From Acidobacteriota bacterium (GTDB taxonomy: Bacteria > Acidobacteriota > Terriglobia > Terriglobales > SCQP01): DNA of 64,000 nt. Both the position numbers and the translations under genes were made by a program. Below the pieces are notes generated by a model. That model made no database searches and was not told where the DNA came from. It worked only from the letters and a program-made list of their open reading frames with translations. Numbering within the stretch: position 1 is the stretch's first letter; each line of letters starts with the position of its first letter. Positions 54,707 through 63,046 of the stretch are shown here, in pieces. Where the stretch lies: positions 1 to 64,000 of the forward strand of contig JAKASR010000014.1 in NCBI GenBank assembly GCA_021818955.1. The letters run 5' to 3'.

Positions 54707-56251
54707 ATGAGTTTCGACCCCGATACTGCCGCCTCACAGTTGCGCGATTTCCTCAGCACGCAGGTAAGCGTGCTGGTCATGGAACATGACGAGGTGTTGC
54801 TGCGGCTGGAACCGGGCGACGCCTGCGGTTACTCGATCCAGGCCGAGCCGAGGCGGCTGATCGTTCATTGGTGGTCGCCAGAACGCAATTTAGTGCGCCG
54901 AGTCGAATCAATTGAAGCGCGCCCGCCGAGACTGCGGCTAATGGCGCGCCGTCTCGGTCAAACGCAACTCACGCCGCTCTGGTTAGCGCCGGGAAGCCAA
55001 CTGGCTCCGCGCACGCGCGAGCGGCAAGAGTTCCGGCGGAGACTGCTGGGAAAGCTGCGGCAATGCTGGCCGGAATGGGAGCCGATAACCGGCGATTCGC
55101 CGGTGCATGGCGCGCCCTGGCAACATCTCGCGCTGCGCCGCGGCCAACAGCATCTGTTATGCCTGGCGTTGTCGCCGGATGAACCCTCGACTCTATGCGA
55201 ACAGGCGCTGACGCATTTGCTGCTGTGGCAAGACGAATGGCGCCGTCGCCATCCGCGCGCATTACCGCCGAAGACCCGGCTGTTGCTACCTGCCGGGGGG
55301 GCGCGCGCGGCGGCGCTGCGGCGGGAAGGGTTGCGGGCGGAGCGCAGACCGGAAATTTATTGGCTGGATGACGCCTGCTCACCCCAAATTGCCGAACCCC
55401 TGCCGCTAAGCGCGCTTGCAAGCGGCATTGCGCGCGCCCCGGCCCCAGCCTGGGAGCCGCCGGCGGAGGCGCTGCAACTGTTTTCACGCTTGCGCGCCCT
55501 TTGCCCGGCCGCGCAGCTTACGCGTGGCGCCTTTGGCGGGGCTTCCTTTCGCTTGCATGGACTGGAGTTTTTGCGTCCGGCGCGCGCGGAAGAACGCGCT
55601 CACGCCGCTTTCGTTTTCGGCTATGGACGCGAATTCTCGCCCTTAAATGAAACCAACTGGCCGCTGTTTGAAGCCTGGTTGCGCGAGTTGGCGAGCCTTC
55701 GCCGGCCGGGCGGTTCCGCATCTTCGATCTGGTACGCGGCGCAGCCGGAAGCCTGGCTGGAGGAGTCCTTGCGCGGGCAATTACCAGCGCTGGCGCCGGA
55801 TTGGGATACGCAACGGCTTTACTCGCAGGTTAGCTTGAACGCGGCGGAAGACGCCATGCGACTCGATCTGCTTTTTTGCCATCGCGACGGACGCCTGGGC
55901 ATTGCCGAATTCAAAACCGGCGAAGATTTACACTTCGCGCTACAGGCGTTGGATTATTGGTTGCGCGTCCGGCAACAGCAACTCGGCGGCGAATTATTCC
56001 GGCAGGGCTACTTTGCCGATCGGGAAATTTCCAACCTGCCGCCCCGCCTCTACCTGATTGCCCCGGCGCTTTACCGCCATCCCAAATTGGAAGCATTGCT
56101 GGCCGCCTTCGCTCCGGAGATTCCCGTCGAACAATGGCTGCTCAATGCGGATTGGCGCGAGCGGGCGCAGGTGTTGGAGCGCCGTAAGGACGACGCCATT
56201 TCGGACGAAATCGGAAGTGCGCCACTGTCCCTGGAGTCATCGCGCCCTTAG
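54707..56251 (+). CDS. Uncharacterised protein with a C-terminal PD-(D/E)XK-like domain
   Basis: 514 residues rich in arginine and alanine, no signal. The N-terminal half (with [17 protein letters not shown] and a later [18 protein letters not shown]) matches no family I know. Near the C-terminus the order Asp387 (RLDLLF), Glu401, Lys403 (IAEFK) and a following helix ([17 protein letters not shown]) fits a PD-(D/E)XK nuclease core, found in DNA repair and defence proteins. The function stays open. It starts with a GGAG site and runs opposite to the sigma factor gene. Confidence 0.6.
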   Translation: MSFDPDTAASQLRDFLSTQVSVLVMEHDEVLLRLEPGDACGYSIQAEPRRLIVHWWSPERNLVRRVESIEARPPRLRLMARRLGQTQLTPLWLAPGSQLAPRTRERQEFRRRLLGKLRQCWPEWEPITGDSPVHGAPWQHLALRRGQQHLLCLALSPDEPSTLCEQALTHLLLWQDEWRRRHPRALPPKTRLLLPAGGARAAALRREGLRAERRPEIYWLDDACSPQIAEPLPLSALASGIARAPAPAWEPPAEALQLFSRLRALCPAAQLTRGAFGGASFRLHGLEFLRPARAEERAHAAFVFGYGREFSPLNETNWPLFEAWLRELASLRRPGGSASSIWYAAQPEAWLEESLRGQLPALAPDWDTQRLYSQVSLNAAEDAMRLDLLFCHRDGRLGIAEFKTGEDLHFALQALDYWLRVRQQQLGGELFRQGYFADREISNLPPRLYLIAPALYRHPKLEALLAAFAPEIPVEQWLLNADWRERAQVLERRKDDAISDEIGSAPLSLESSRP

Positions 56252-56414
56252 TTTTCGCGCCAGCGCTCCAAATTACGCCTGGTTATTTGGCTTGCAGGTT
56301 GCCCGGCAAAAACGATTTTTCAGCATCGTCAAATATTTCTTTTTCAGCCCGAGTCGATGGCGGGAAACTGAGGGCAGAGGCGGTGTAACCACCGCGGATT
56401 TTTCTGGAGGCAAT

Positions 56415-57026
56415 ATGGCCCAACATAAGCCAATCGGTCACGGCGATCTAACGGGACGTGTCGGAGTGGAAGTCATTCGCGCGCGCGGCGTGGATGTGGA
56501 TCTGCTGATTAAAAAGCTGATCGCGAACGCGGCGGCGGAATTTTCCAGCACCTATTACTACTACACGATCTTGCGCATGCATCTGGCCGGGCATGAGGAT
56601 TACAAGGAAATCTGTGAAGACGCCCGGCTGGAAGACCGCGCGCATTGGGAACTGATCGTGCCGAGGATTTACGAACTGGGCGGCGAGTTGCCCAACGACC
56701 TGCCCACGTTTCACAACCAGGCCGGATGCGCGCCGGCCAAGCTGCCGGATCCGCCGACGGCAGTGAATATTCTGACCCTGCTGCTGGAATCGGAGCGCTG
56801 CGCGATCCGTAGCTGGATTGAGATCTGCGATATGACCTTCGGCAAAGACCCGCGCACCTACGACATGGCCTCGCGCATCCTCAATGAAGAAATCGAGCAC
56901 GAGGCTTGGTTCATCGAATTGCTGGCAAAAGAGCGGGATGGCAAAAGCATTCCTTCCGGCCATTTCCGGCGTGGTGAACCAGGCGAGGCGCCTTACAGCA
57001 AAAATCGCCAGTTCTATAACCCGTAG
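56415..57026 (+). CDS. Dps-like (DPSL) ferritin-fold protein
   Basis: 203 residues from the ATG at 56415, after GGAGG. A ferritin-like four-helix fold has di-iron ligands in [31 protein letters not shown] and [11 protein letters not shown] pair of cysteines (ERC and EIC, nine apart) sits by the ferroxidase site. That arrangement is known from archaeal and bacterial thioferritins (Dps-like), which protect DNA from peroxide. Followed by a strong hairpin and a ferredoxin gene. Confidence 0.8.
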   Translation: MAQHKPIGHGDLTGRVGVEVIRARGVDVDLLIKKLIANAAAEFSSTYYYYTILRMHLAGHEDYKEICEDARLEDRAHWELIVPRIYELGGELPNDLPTFHNQAGCAPAKLPDPPTAVNILTLLLESERCAIRSWIEICDMTFGKDPRTYDMASRILNEEIEHEAWFIELLAKERDGKSIPSGHFRRGEPGEAPYSKNRQFYNP

Positions 57027-57058
57027 TGCTGGTTTAGCCAAGATTTCGAATGCGCTTT

Positions 57059-57098
57059 CCCGGCCGGTTCAGCGCCAAGAGGCGCCTGGCCGGCCGGG
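57059..57098. terminator. Long GC hairpin between the Dps-like and ferredoxin genes
   Basis: CCCGGCCGG (57059-57067) pairs with CCGGCCGGG (57090-57098), and GCGCC with GGCGC inside. No T-run follows; it may terminate or stabilise the mRNA. Confidence 0.45.
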
Positions 57099-57137
57099 AA
57101 GGGCCCGCGCGACTCGTTCCTTTCAGCGCTTCGCATC

Positions 57138-57470
57138 ATGCCAGGCTACCCGGTTACTTTTTTATTGCCGGACGAAACACGGACGCTGGAAATCGGCGCC
57201 GACCAATACATTTGGCATGCGGCCGAACAGGCTGGACTTCGGCTGCCATCGCGTTGCCGTGTCGGCTGGTGTTTGACCTGCGCCGCCCGCCTGGAAGCGG
57301 GCGAGGTTGATCAGTCTTCCGCGCGGCGTTATTTCGAAGCCGATCGCAGGGCGGGTTTCATACTTCCCTGCACCGCCCGCCCGCGCTCGCGGTTGCGCTT
57401 GCGCACGCATCAGGAAGAAGCCATGCGGCAATTCCGGCAATCACTTGGGCTGGCGGCCTCCATCGGCTGA
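57138..57470 (+). CDS. Plant-type 2Fe-2S ferredoxin
   Basis: 110 residues. The cluster ligands are C-x4-C-x2-C in SRCRVGWCLTCAARL plus a cysteine in ILPCTARP. Fold and length fit small [2Fe-2S] electron carriers. It lies 110 bp after the Dps-like gene and may supply it or another oxidase with electrons. A short basic C-terminal tail follows. Confidence 0.88.
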   Translation: MPGYPVTFLLPDETRTLEIGADQYIWHAAEQAGLRLPSRCRVGWCLTCAARLEAGEVDQSSARRYFEADRRAGFILPCTARPRSRLRLRTHQEEAMRQFRQSLGLAASIG

Positions 57471-57550
57471 GCTGTGATTGCGGAACAACTCCTCCCCGGA
57501 GCAGCCGGCAAAGGCTACCCGCGCGCGACCTGACAACGCCATCCAGCCGC

Positions 57551-57751
57551 TTAAGCCTGGGGCTGAGTCTGGCGGCTGGCAATCGAAATCAGAAATGCCA
57601 GCGCTCCCAATTCCAGCAGGGTATGCGGATAAATCGTCCACTTCTGCACCAAATGGACGCCGGTAAGGCTGAAGGTTAACATGCGCATGATGACCGCGAG
57701 TAAAATCAGCAGCCAGCCGAGGTTATAACAATGCTTGCCCAATGACTTCAT
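57551..57751 (-). CDS. Small two-helix membrane protein
   Basis: 66 residues with two hydrophobic helices (LGWLLILLAVIMRMLTF; TLLELGALAFLISIA) and an AAGGAG ribosome site 5 bp before the ATG. I recognise no family. Convergent with the ferredoxin gene. Confidence 0.6.
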   Translation of the reverse strand: MKSLGKHCYNLGWLLILLAVIMRMLTFSLTGVHLVQKWTIYPHTLLELGALAFLISIASRQTQPQA

Positions 57752-57832
57752 ACGAACTCCTTGAGCAGACGGGTGGAAAACTCACGGCGATTCTAGGCAA
57801 TCGCCCGCCTGAATGCAACCGGAAAAAAATAA

Positions 57833-57864
57833 AAGCGGCACCGCCGGCTGAGCCGTTAGCGCTT
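57833..57864 (+). repeat. Minimal remnant of the palindromic element (R6)
   Basis: Left end AAGCGGCACCGCCGGCT runs directly into right end GAGCCGTTAGCGCTT. The body of the element is absent. Confidence 0.6.
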
Positions 57865-57916
57865 CCAGATGCTTGAGTTGACGCCCCGGCCGGGGCGGTA
57901 TCCTCATGGTTTCGGT

Positions 57917-58618
57917 TCAGGCATTAAAGCACTCATCCAGAAAAGACTGGGTGAGCGCCCAAGCCTGGCGTGCGGAAGCGGCGTGAAAGCTGGGCCGGGC
58001 GTCGCAAAAAAAACCGTGTCCGGCCTCGGAAAATTCGGTCATGGTAAACGGCTTTTTCGCCTTCAGCATGGCGTCGGCAACCGGACGGCGTTGTTCAGGC
58101 GGAATGTGCGTATCGCGTTCACCCCAGAAAAACAGCATGGGTCCGGCCAGACTGGCGACGCGGCCGAGCAGCGGCTGCATGCCGCCACCGTAGAAGGAAA
58201 CGGCGGCGCGCAGGGGCAGCAGCGTGTTGGCCAGAAAGGCAACGCGCCCGCCCAGGCAAAACCCGACGGCGGCGAGATGCGTATTCAGTCCATGCCGCGC
58301 CGCCAGCCAGGCGTGCGCGGCGGAAATATCCGCGGCCATGCCCTCCGGCGTTAACGCCTGGAAATGCTCCTGGCAGGCGGCGAAATTGTCGTAGCCGGCT
58401 TCGAAGCCGGGCGCCGTGCGGTGATAAAGTTCCGGCGCGATCACGCTATATCCCTGCCGGCTGAAGCGCATCGCCACGTCGCGAATATGCGGATTGACGC
58501 CGAAGGCTTCCTGAAACAGCAGCAGACCCCGCCGCCAGCCGGCTGCTGGCATCGCGGTCCAGGCGCGCATGCGCGTGCCATCTTCCACCTGCAACTCCAC
58601 CCACTCATGCTTGTCCAT
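57917..58618 (-). CDS. Dienelactone hydrolase family protein
   Basis: 233 residues from the ATG at 58618. Alpha/beta fold with the nucleophile cysteine in GFCLGGRVAF, an aspartate in FFWGERDTHIP and a terminal histidine in AGHGFFCD. This Cys-Asp-His triad is the dienelactone/carboxymethylene-butenolidase type. It may open lactone rings or cleave esters; the substrate is not known. Starts divergently from the PBP4 gene. Confidence 0.9.
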   Translation of the reverse strand: MDKHEWVELQVEDGTRMRAWTAMPAAGWRRGLLLFQEAFGVNPHIRDVAMRFSRQGYSVIAPELYHRTAPGFEAGYDNFAACQEHFQALTPEGMAADISAAHAWLAARHGLNTHLAAVGFCLGGRVAFLANTLLPLRAAVSFYGGGMQPLLGRVASLAGPMLFFWGERDTHIPPEQRRPVADAMLKAKKPFTMTEFSEAGHGFFCDARPSFHAASARQAWALTQSFLDECFNA

Positions 58619-58687
58619 AGCGGCCCTCAAGCCTAATCTGGCGCGGCAACATGATTCGCCCCGCCACTTTATTGTAGGATGCAACCC

Positions 58688-60343
58688 ATGCCTACTCCCA
58701 TCGTTTTTAAACCCCTGCGCCGGGCCTTCGCTCTGGCCGTTTCTTTCGGGGCTATAGGCTCCTTGCCCTGCCTGGGACAGAATCAGCCCAGCGGCTCTCT
58801 TTCCGCGCGGCTGCGGCCTTTTCAGGCCCGCCTGCGGCAAATCATGCGTGATCCGCGCTATCGCCATGCGGATTTCGGAATCGCCATATATTCGCTGAGC
58901 CGCCGGAAAATGCTGTTCCACTGGAATGGCGGCAAGCTGTTCACACCGGCTTCGACGACAAAACTGGTCACGGAAGGCTGCGCGCTGCAATTATTCGGGC
59001 CGGATTACCGGTTTCACACGCGCATCTATCGCACCGGCGCGATTCGCCGCGGCACGCTTGCCGGCAGCCTGGTGCTGGTCGCCGGCGGCGATCCGAATCT
59101 TTCCGCCCGCGTGCAGCCTGATGGGACATTAGCCTTTGAGAATTGGGATCATTCCTACGATGGCAGCCGCTATACCCGCGCGGTGCCTGGAAATCCCCTG
59201 CGCGTATTGAATCAACTGGCGCGCCGGCTGGCGGCTCAAGGCTTGCGCAAGATCAACGGCGGCGTGTATGTGGATACGACCTTGTTTCCCGAGGGCCGGC
59301 GCGAGTTGGGCACGGGCGTGGTGATTTCTCCCATCGTGGTCAACGATAACCTGGTGGATCTCACCCTCGGCCCCGGCACGGCCGCAGGGCAGCCGGTCAC
59401 AATCGCCATCGCTCCCCAGACTGGCTATGTAAGCTTTATCAATCAGGCCTTGACCTCGGCGCCGGGCAGTCTGCCGAACATTCGCTTCAGCCAGGATGTG
59501 GCCGCGGCCGATGGCACGCATCGGGTCACGATATCCGGCGAATTCCCCGCCGGGCAGGCTCCCATTCTCTACGCCTATGCCGTGCCCCAACCCAGCCGTT
59601 TTGCGCAGTTTGCATTGGCCGCCGCGCTGCACAGCGCGGGCATAGCGGTACAGGTGCCGGGCAATGACGCGCTTCCCGCAGCTGGCCTATCCAGCCTGCA
59701 ACAGCCCGGCCGTGAATTATTGGATTACGCCTCGCCCAAATTTGCGCAGGAGGTGAAGGTGACGCTGAAAGTCAGTCAAAACCTGCATGCCAGCATGATG
59801 CCTTACCTGGAGGGCTCGCTTTTGGCTCATCGGCGCCGGCATATAGTCCAGGGTGGATTTGCGCTGGAACGAAAACTGCTCTCCGCGGCCGGGCTGGATT
59901 TGAGTGGGGCTTCGCAAAGCGATGGCGCGGGGGGATCGGGCGCGGCTTTTTTCAGCCCCGATTTCATGGTGCATTATCTGGCCTGGATGGCGGGCCGGCC
60001 GCAGTTTCCGTGGTTTTACCGGGCGCTGCCGGTGCTCGGGCGCGATGGCACGCTCTTCAATATCCAAACCCATTCGCCGGCCGCCGGCCATGTGCGCGCC
60101 AAAACCGGCACTTACGATGAATACGACGCCTTGAACCGCGATTTAATCGTGACCGGTAAAGGGCTGGCCGGTTATATGACCACCGCCGCAAACGAGCGGC
60201 TGGCGTTCGCCTTTTACATCAACCGTGTTTCCCTGCCGTTGGGCGGCCTCGGTTCGATCGAGCGCACGGTAGGCGAATCGCTTGGCCAATTAGCGACTGC
60301 CGCTTACGAACTTCCCGCCCCCGATGTTCATAATAAGAACTGA
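58688..60343 (+). CDS. dacB: D-alanyl-D-alanine carboxypeptidase/endopeptidase (PBP4, S13)
   Basis: 551 residues from the ATG at 58688 (AGGA 8 bp upstream; an ATG at 58679 is also possible). A signal peptide is followed by the S13 fold: SxxK in ASTTKLV, SxN in SQNLHASM and KTG in RAKTGTYD, with the long insertion between SxxK and SxN typical of PBP4. It trims peptidoglycan cross-links in the periplasm. Convergent with the ABM-like gene. Confidence 0.93.
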   Translation: MPTPIVFKPLRRAFALAVSFGAIGSLPCLGQNQPSGSLSARLRPFQARLRQIMRDPRYRHADFGIAIYSLSRRKMLFHWNGGKLFTPASTTKLVTEGCALQLFGPDYRFHTRIYRTGAIRRGTLAGSLVLVAGGDPNLSARVQPDGTLAFENWDHSYDGSRYTRAVPGNPLRVLNQLARRLAAQGLRKINGGVYVDTTLFPEGRRELGTGVVISPIVVNDNLVDLTLGPGTAAGQPVTIAIAPQTGYVSFINQALTSAPGSLPNIRFSQDVAAADGTHRVTISGEFPAGQAPILYAYAVPQPSRFAQFALAAALHSAGIAVQVPGNDALPAAGLSSLQQPGRELLDYASPKFAQEVKVTLKVSQNLHASMMPYLEGSLLAHRRRHIVQGGFALERKLLSAAGLDLSGASQSDGAGGSGAAFFSPDFMVHYLAWMAGRPQFPWFYRALPVLGRDGTLFNIQTHSPAAGHVRAKTGTYDEYDALNRDLIVTGKGLAGYMTTAANERLAFAFYINRVSLPLGGLGSIERTVGESLGQLATAAYELPAPDVHNKN

Positions 60344-60362
60344 AAATGATTCATTCTGAACC

Positions 60363-60400
60363 TTGGATTTCGGTGCTTCTTAACGAGCCCCGAAATCCAA
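60363..60400. terminator. Bidirectional terminator between PBP4 and ABM-like genes
   Basis: TTGGATTTCGG (60363-60373) is the exact inverse of CCGAAATCCAA (60390-60400), an 11-bp stem with a 16-nt loop. It lies between two convergent stop codons. Confidence 0.6.
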
Positions 60401-60411
60401 ACGGCGGAAAA

Positions 60412-60759
60412 TCAGGCGGCAAGCTTCGTATTTTGCCCCATGCCGGCTTTTCCGGCGTGAATCTTGTGCGCGGAAGCGTTCTCCACCGGCAAAGTGTTCA
60501 CCGTCATCGAAGCCGCCAGAATGGGCGCTAGTTTGCGCGTCATTTCCTGGAACAGGCCTTTGCCGTAGCGTTCTTCGTCCGCCGGGGTTTGCCACAGGGT
60601 GATGCAGCAGAATTTGCCGGTATTCGGGTCGAGCGATTCGATATTCTCGATAAATCCCGCTTGCGTCTGGATCTTGGGAATGAATTCTTCATTCAGCGAT
60701 TTTCTGAATTCGCGCATCCGGCCGGGCTGGACTGTGAGTAGCACAATGCGGGAAATCAT
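60412..60759 (-). CDS. ABM-like small protein
   Basis: 115 residues from the ATG at 60759, with GGAG 8 bp upstream. A ferredoxin-like alpha/beta fold of the antibiotic-biosynthesis-monooxygenase type is suggested by RIVLLTVQPGRMREFRKSL, GFIENIESLDP, the CCITLWQ strand and a TADEERYGKG-like helix. The last 25 residues are a basic tail. Function unknown. The full palindromic element R7 covers its upstream region. Confidence 0.75.
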   Translation of the reverse strand: MISRIVLLTVQPGRMREFRKSLNEEFIPKIQTQAGFIENIESLDPNTGKFCCITLWQTPADEERYGKGLFQEMTRKLAPILAASMTVNTLPVENASAHKIHAGKAGMGQNTKLAA

Positions 60760-60777
60760 ACGATCTTCTCCTTCATC

Positions 60778-60968
60778 AAGCATTAACGACCGAGTCGGAC
60801 AGAAGTATTCGTCCGAAATCGCAGGCCGAAGCGCGGGGTTCCTATTAGGTCCAGCGCCTATTAACGACAATAAACTTTCGGCAGCCATGAGTTTTCGCAA
60901 AGCGTCCGGTTTCGGCCGGACCTTTGCGAAAGCGTCAGCGCCTAAAAGTAAAAGCGGCCGAGCCGCTC
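60778..60968 (-). repeat. Dispersed palindromic element, full copy (R7)
   Basis: 191 bp, nearly identical to R3 but on the minus strand. Read in that direction it opens with AGCGGC-TCG-GCCGCT, holds the same long hairpin (60883-60922 on the plus strand), a decayed second one and TCGGAC/GTCCGA, and ends GTCGTTAATGCTT. Its end is 19 bp from the ABM-like start codon. The gap 60760-61106 holds no gene. Confidence 0.85.
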
Positions 60969-61106
60969 GGCGCGGAGTCGGGCCCGCGGCGCCACAACTG
61001 CGATGCCTCGGTTAAAAAGGCGGATGCACAAAATCGGGAAACATTCCGGCTATCCTCCATTATGCCGCGCCGCGCATCCGGAGGTTCGCTATATAAACGG
61101 CCTATA

Positions 61107-62732
61107 ATGAACGCCATGCGGCGAATTTTCATGCTGGCGCTGGCCTTGGCCGGCCTGTTTGTCAGCCTGTATTTAAGCTGGGAATACACCTCCCCTTCCC
61201 ACCCGATGCTTTGCCTGGGAACCGGCTGCGACTTCGTGCGCGCCAGCCGATACGCCCATTTTTTGGGCGTGCCCACCCCGTTCTATGGCGTCGTTTTTTA
61301 TGTCCTCCTGGGCTTGTTGATTTTTAGCGGGAGTTTGAGTTCAGGGCTGATGCGCCGCAGGCTGCGGGCAATGGTCTTGCCATTAGCCTCGGCCGGATTG
61401 CTGGCCTCGGCTTTCCTGACGGGAATCGAGGCCTTTGTGCTGCACCACTGGTGCGAGTGGTGTTTAGGCTCGGCGGCAGCCGCAAGCCTGATTTTTTTAA
61501 TTGCGGTTATCGATGCGTTGCGCGCCCCGGTTGGCCTGGAGCCTTGCCGGCGCGGCGAAACTCTGGCGCAGGCCCTGGTTTTGATCGTGGCGGCGGCGCT
61601 TGGAACGCCTTTATTCATTCACCTCGTTCATCGTGGAAGCTTTTCGGCTGCCCCGTCGCTGGTTCATCCCGGCCCGGCCGCCCTGGCCCGCCTCATCCGT
61701 CCCGATAGCGAAGCGCTGGGCAGCCCGCGCTCCCGGGTGACCATCGTTGAATTCGGCGATTTTGAATGTCCGATGTGCGCGCTGGCGCAGGCCAGCATTG
61801 AACGCGCGCTGGCGCAATATGGCAGGAATATTCGGCTTGTTTTTCGGCAATTTCCCCTGACCAGCGTGCACCCGCAGGCGGAAAAGGCCGCGGAAGCCAG
61901 CTTATGCGCCGCGGCGCAGGGGCGTTTCTGGCGGGCCGAGCGTTTGTTCTATCGCAAGCAGGCCGATTTGAGCGTGCCCGCGCTGGAAAGATATGCCGCT
62001 GAATTGCAATTAATGCCCGGCCCCTTCCAAGCCTGCCTGGCCAGCGGGAATATGTCTAAAGTTGTGCAGCGCGATCTTGCCGATGGGCGGGCCCTGGGAG
62101 TGCGTGGCACGCCTACGTTTTTCATCTTGCGCAGCCGGGGCAACGCCAGACCTCCGGCGATTCAGACGATTTACGGCCCTCCGCAATACGCCGTCTTGTC
62201 GGCCATGATTCAACAAGCATTAACCCGGCCGGTGCAAGCTGTCGCCGGCCCGCCATTAGCCAACTTGCGTGCCCGCCCGTCCGGCAACTCGCATCCAGCG
62301 GCCGCCGTCTCCCCTGCGGCTGGCTTCGGCGGCAATCCCTTTGGCGGCGACGATCCGCTGACCTGCAGCGCCAATGAAGCCCGGCGGGCGCAGCCGGCGG
62401 AGATTCGCACGCCCGCGGCCAGGCAACTCTTCCAGCACCGGCCACGCGCTTTATTCATTGATGTGCGCCCGGCTTCGGATTACAAGCGCGGCCATATTCC
62501 CGGGGCGTTGAATATTCCCATTGAAGCGTTCGAGCCAAGGAGCGCGGCGTTATCACGGCGGCGGACGATAGTCCTCTACCAGGGCGGCGAAGGCAGTGGC
62601 GAAGATGCCTGCGCGTTCAGCCGCGCCGCCGGACGCATTCTGCTGGCGCGCGGATTTTCCAAGCTTAAAGTGCTGGTTTACAAAGACGGCTTGCGCGGCT
62701 GGCATCAGGCCGGCTTGCCCATCCAAAAGTGA
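61107..62732 (+). CDS. VKOR-DsbA-rhodanese fusion protein
   Basis: 541 residues. An N-terminal VKOR membrane domain (residues 1-140, five helices) has Cys36/Cys41 and the CEWC pair (116, 119). A DsbA-like thioredoxin domain follows with CPMC (221-224) and cis-proline in GTPTFF (Pro336). The C-terminus is a rhodanese domain (about 432-541; IDVRPASDYKRGHIPGALN). The VKOR-DsbA fusion forms disulphides with quinone as acceptor. In the rhodanese part the catalytic cysteine position reads YQGGEG, with Gln492; the nearest cysteine is 502. Start may be the ATG at 61116, seven bases after a TATAAT. Confidence 0.9.
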   Translation: MNAMRRIFMLALALAGLFVSLYLSWEYTSPSHPMLCLGTGCDFVRASRYAHFLGVPTPFYGVVFYVLLGLLIFSGSLSSGLMRRRLRAMVLPLASAGLLASAFLTGIEAFVLHHWCEWCLGSAAAASLIFLIAVIDALRAPVGLEPCRRGETLAQALVLIVAAALGTPLFIHLVHRGSFSAAPSLVHPGPAALARLIRPDSEALGSPRSRVTIVEFGDFECPMCALAQASIERALAQYGRNIRLVFRQFPLTSVHPQAEKAAEASLCAAAQGRFWRAERLFYRKQADLSVPALERYAAELQLMPGPFQACLASGNMSKVVQRDLADGRALGVRGTPTFFILRSRGNARPPAIQTIYGPPQYAVLSAMIQQALTRPVQAVAGPPLANLRARPSGNSHPAAAVSPAAGFGGNPFGGDDPLTCSANEARRAQPAEIRTPAARQLFQHRPRALFIDVRPASDYKRGHIPGALNIPIEAFEPRSAALSRRRTIVLYQGGEGSGEDACAFSRAAGRILLARGFSKLKVLVYKDGLRGWHQAGLPIQK

Positions 62733-62859
62733 TTGCCAAGTAGCCGGCGGCAGGGCGGGCGCGTCGCGGTGGACGCCAAGGAAGCTTCTGGATTCCGGCT
62801 TTTATCTTCTCCAGCCTGATTTCGCGCGGCGATACTGCTTAAAATGTTAGCTGGCCATA

Positions 62860-62888
62860 TTGACACTACCCGCCCACGTTGCTATAAA
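62860..62888 (+). promoter_or_regulatory. Strong sigma-70-type promoter of the BNR-repeat gene
   Basis: TTGACA (62860-62865), a 17-bp spacer and TATAAA (62883-62888) match the consensus closely. A leader of about 150 nt follows to the ATG at 63047. The rest of 62733-63046 shows no gene. Confidence 0.75.
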
Positions 62889-63046
62889 ATGTCGAGTCTA
62901 AGCCTTAAATTAAGGGCATTGACGGAAGTTGCCGCCCGAATTTTTCGAAGGCTCTCCGTTTACATAGAGAATTGGCGTCTGGATGCTGCTGGAATTGGAA
63001 GCAGGTTTTGCCCGGTCTGCGCAAAGGCTTGCAAGGAAACAAACCA

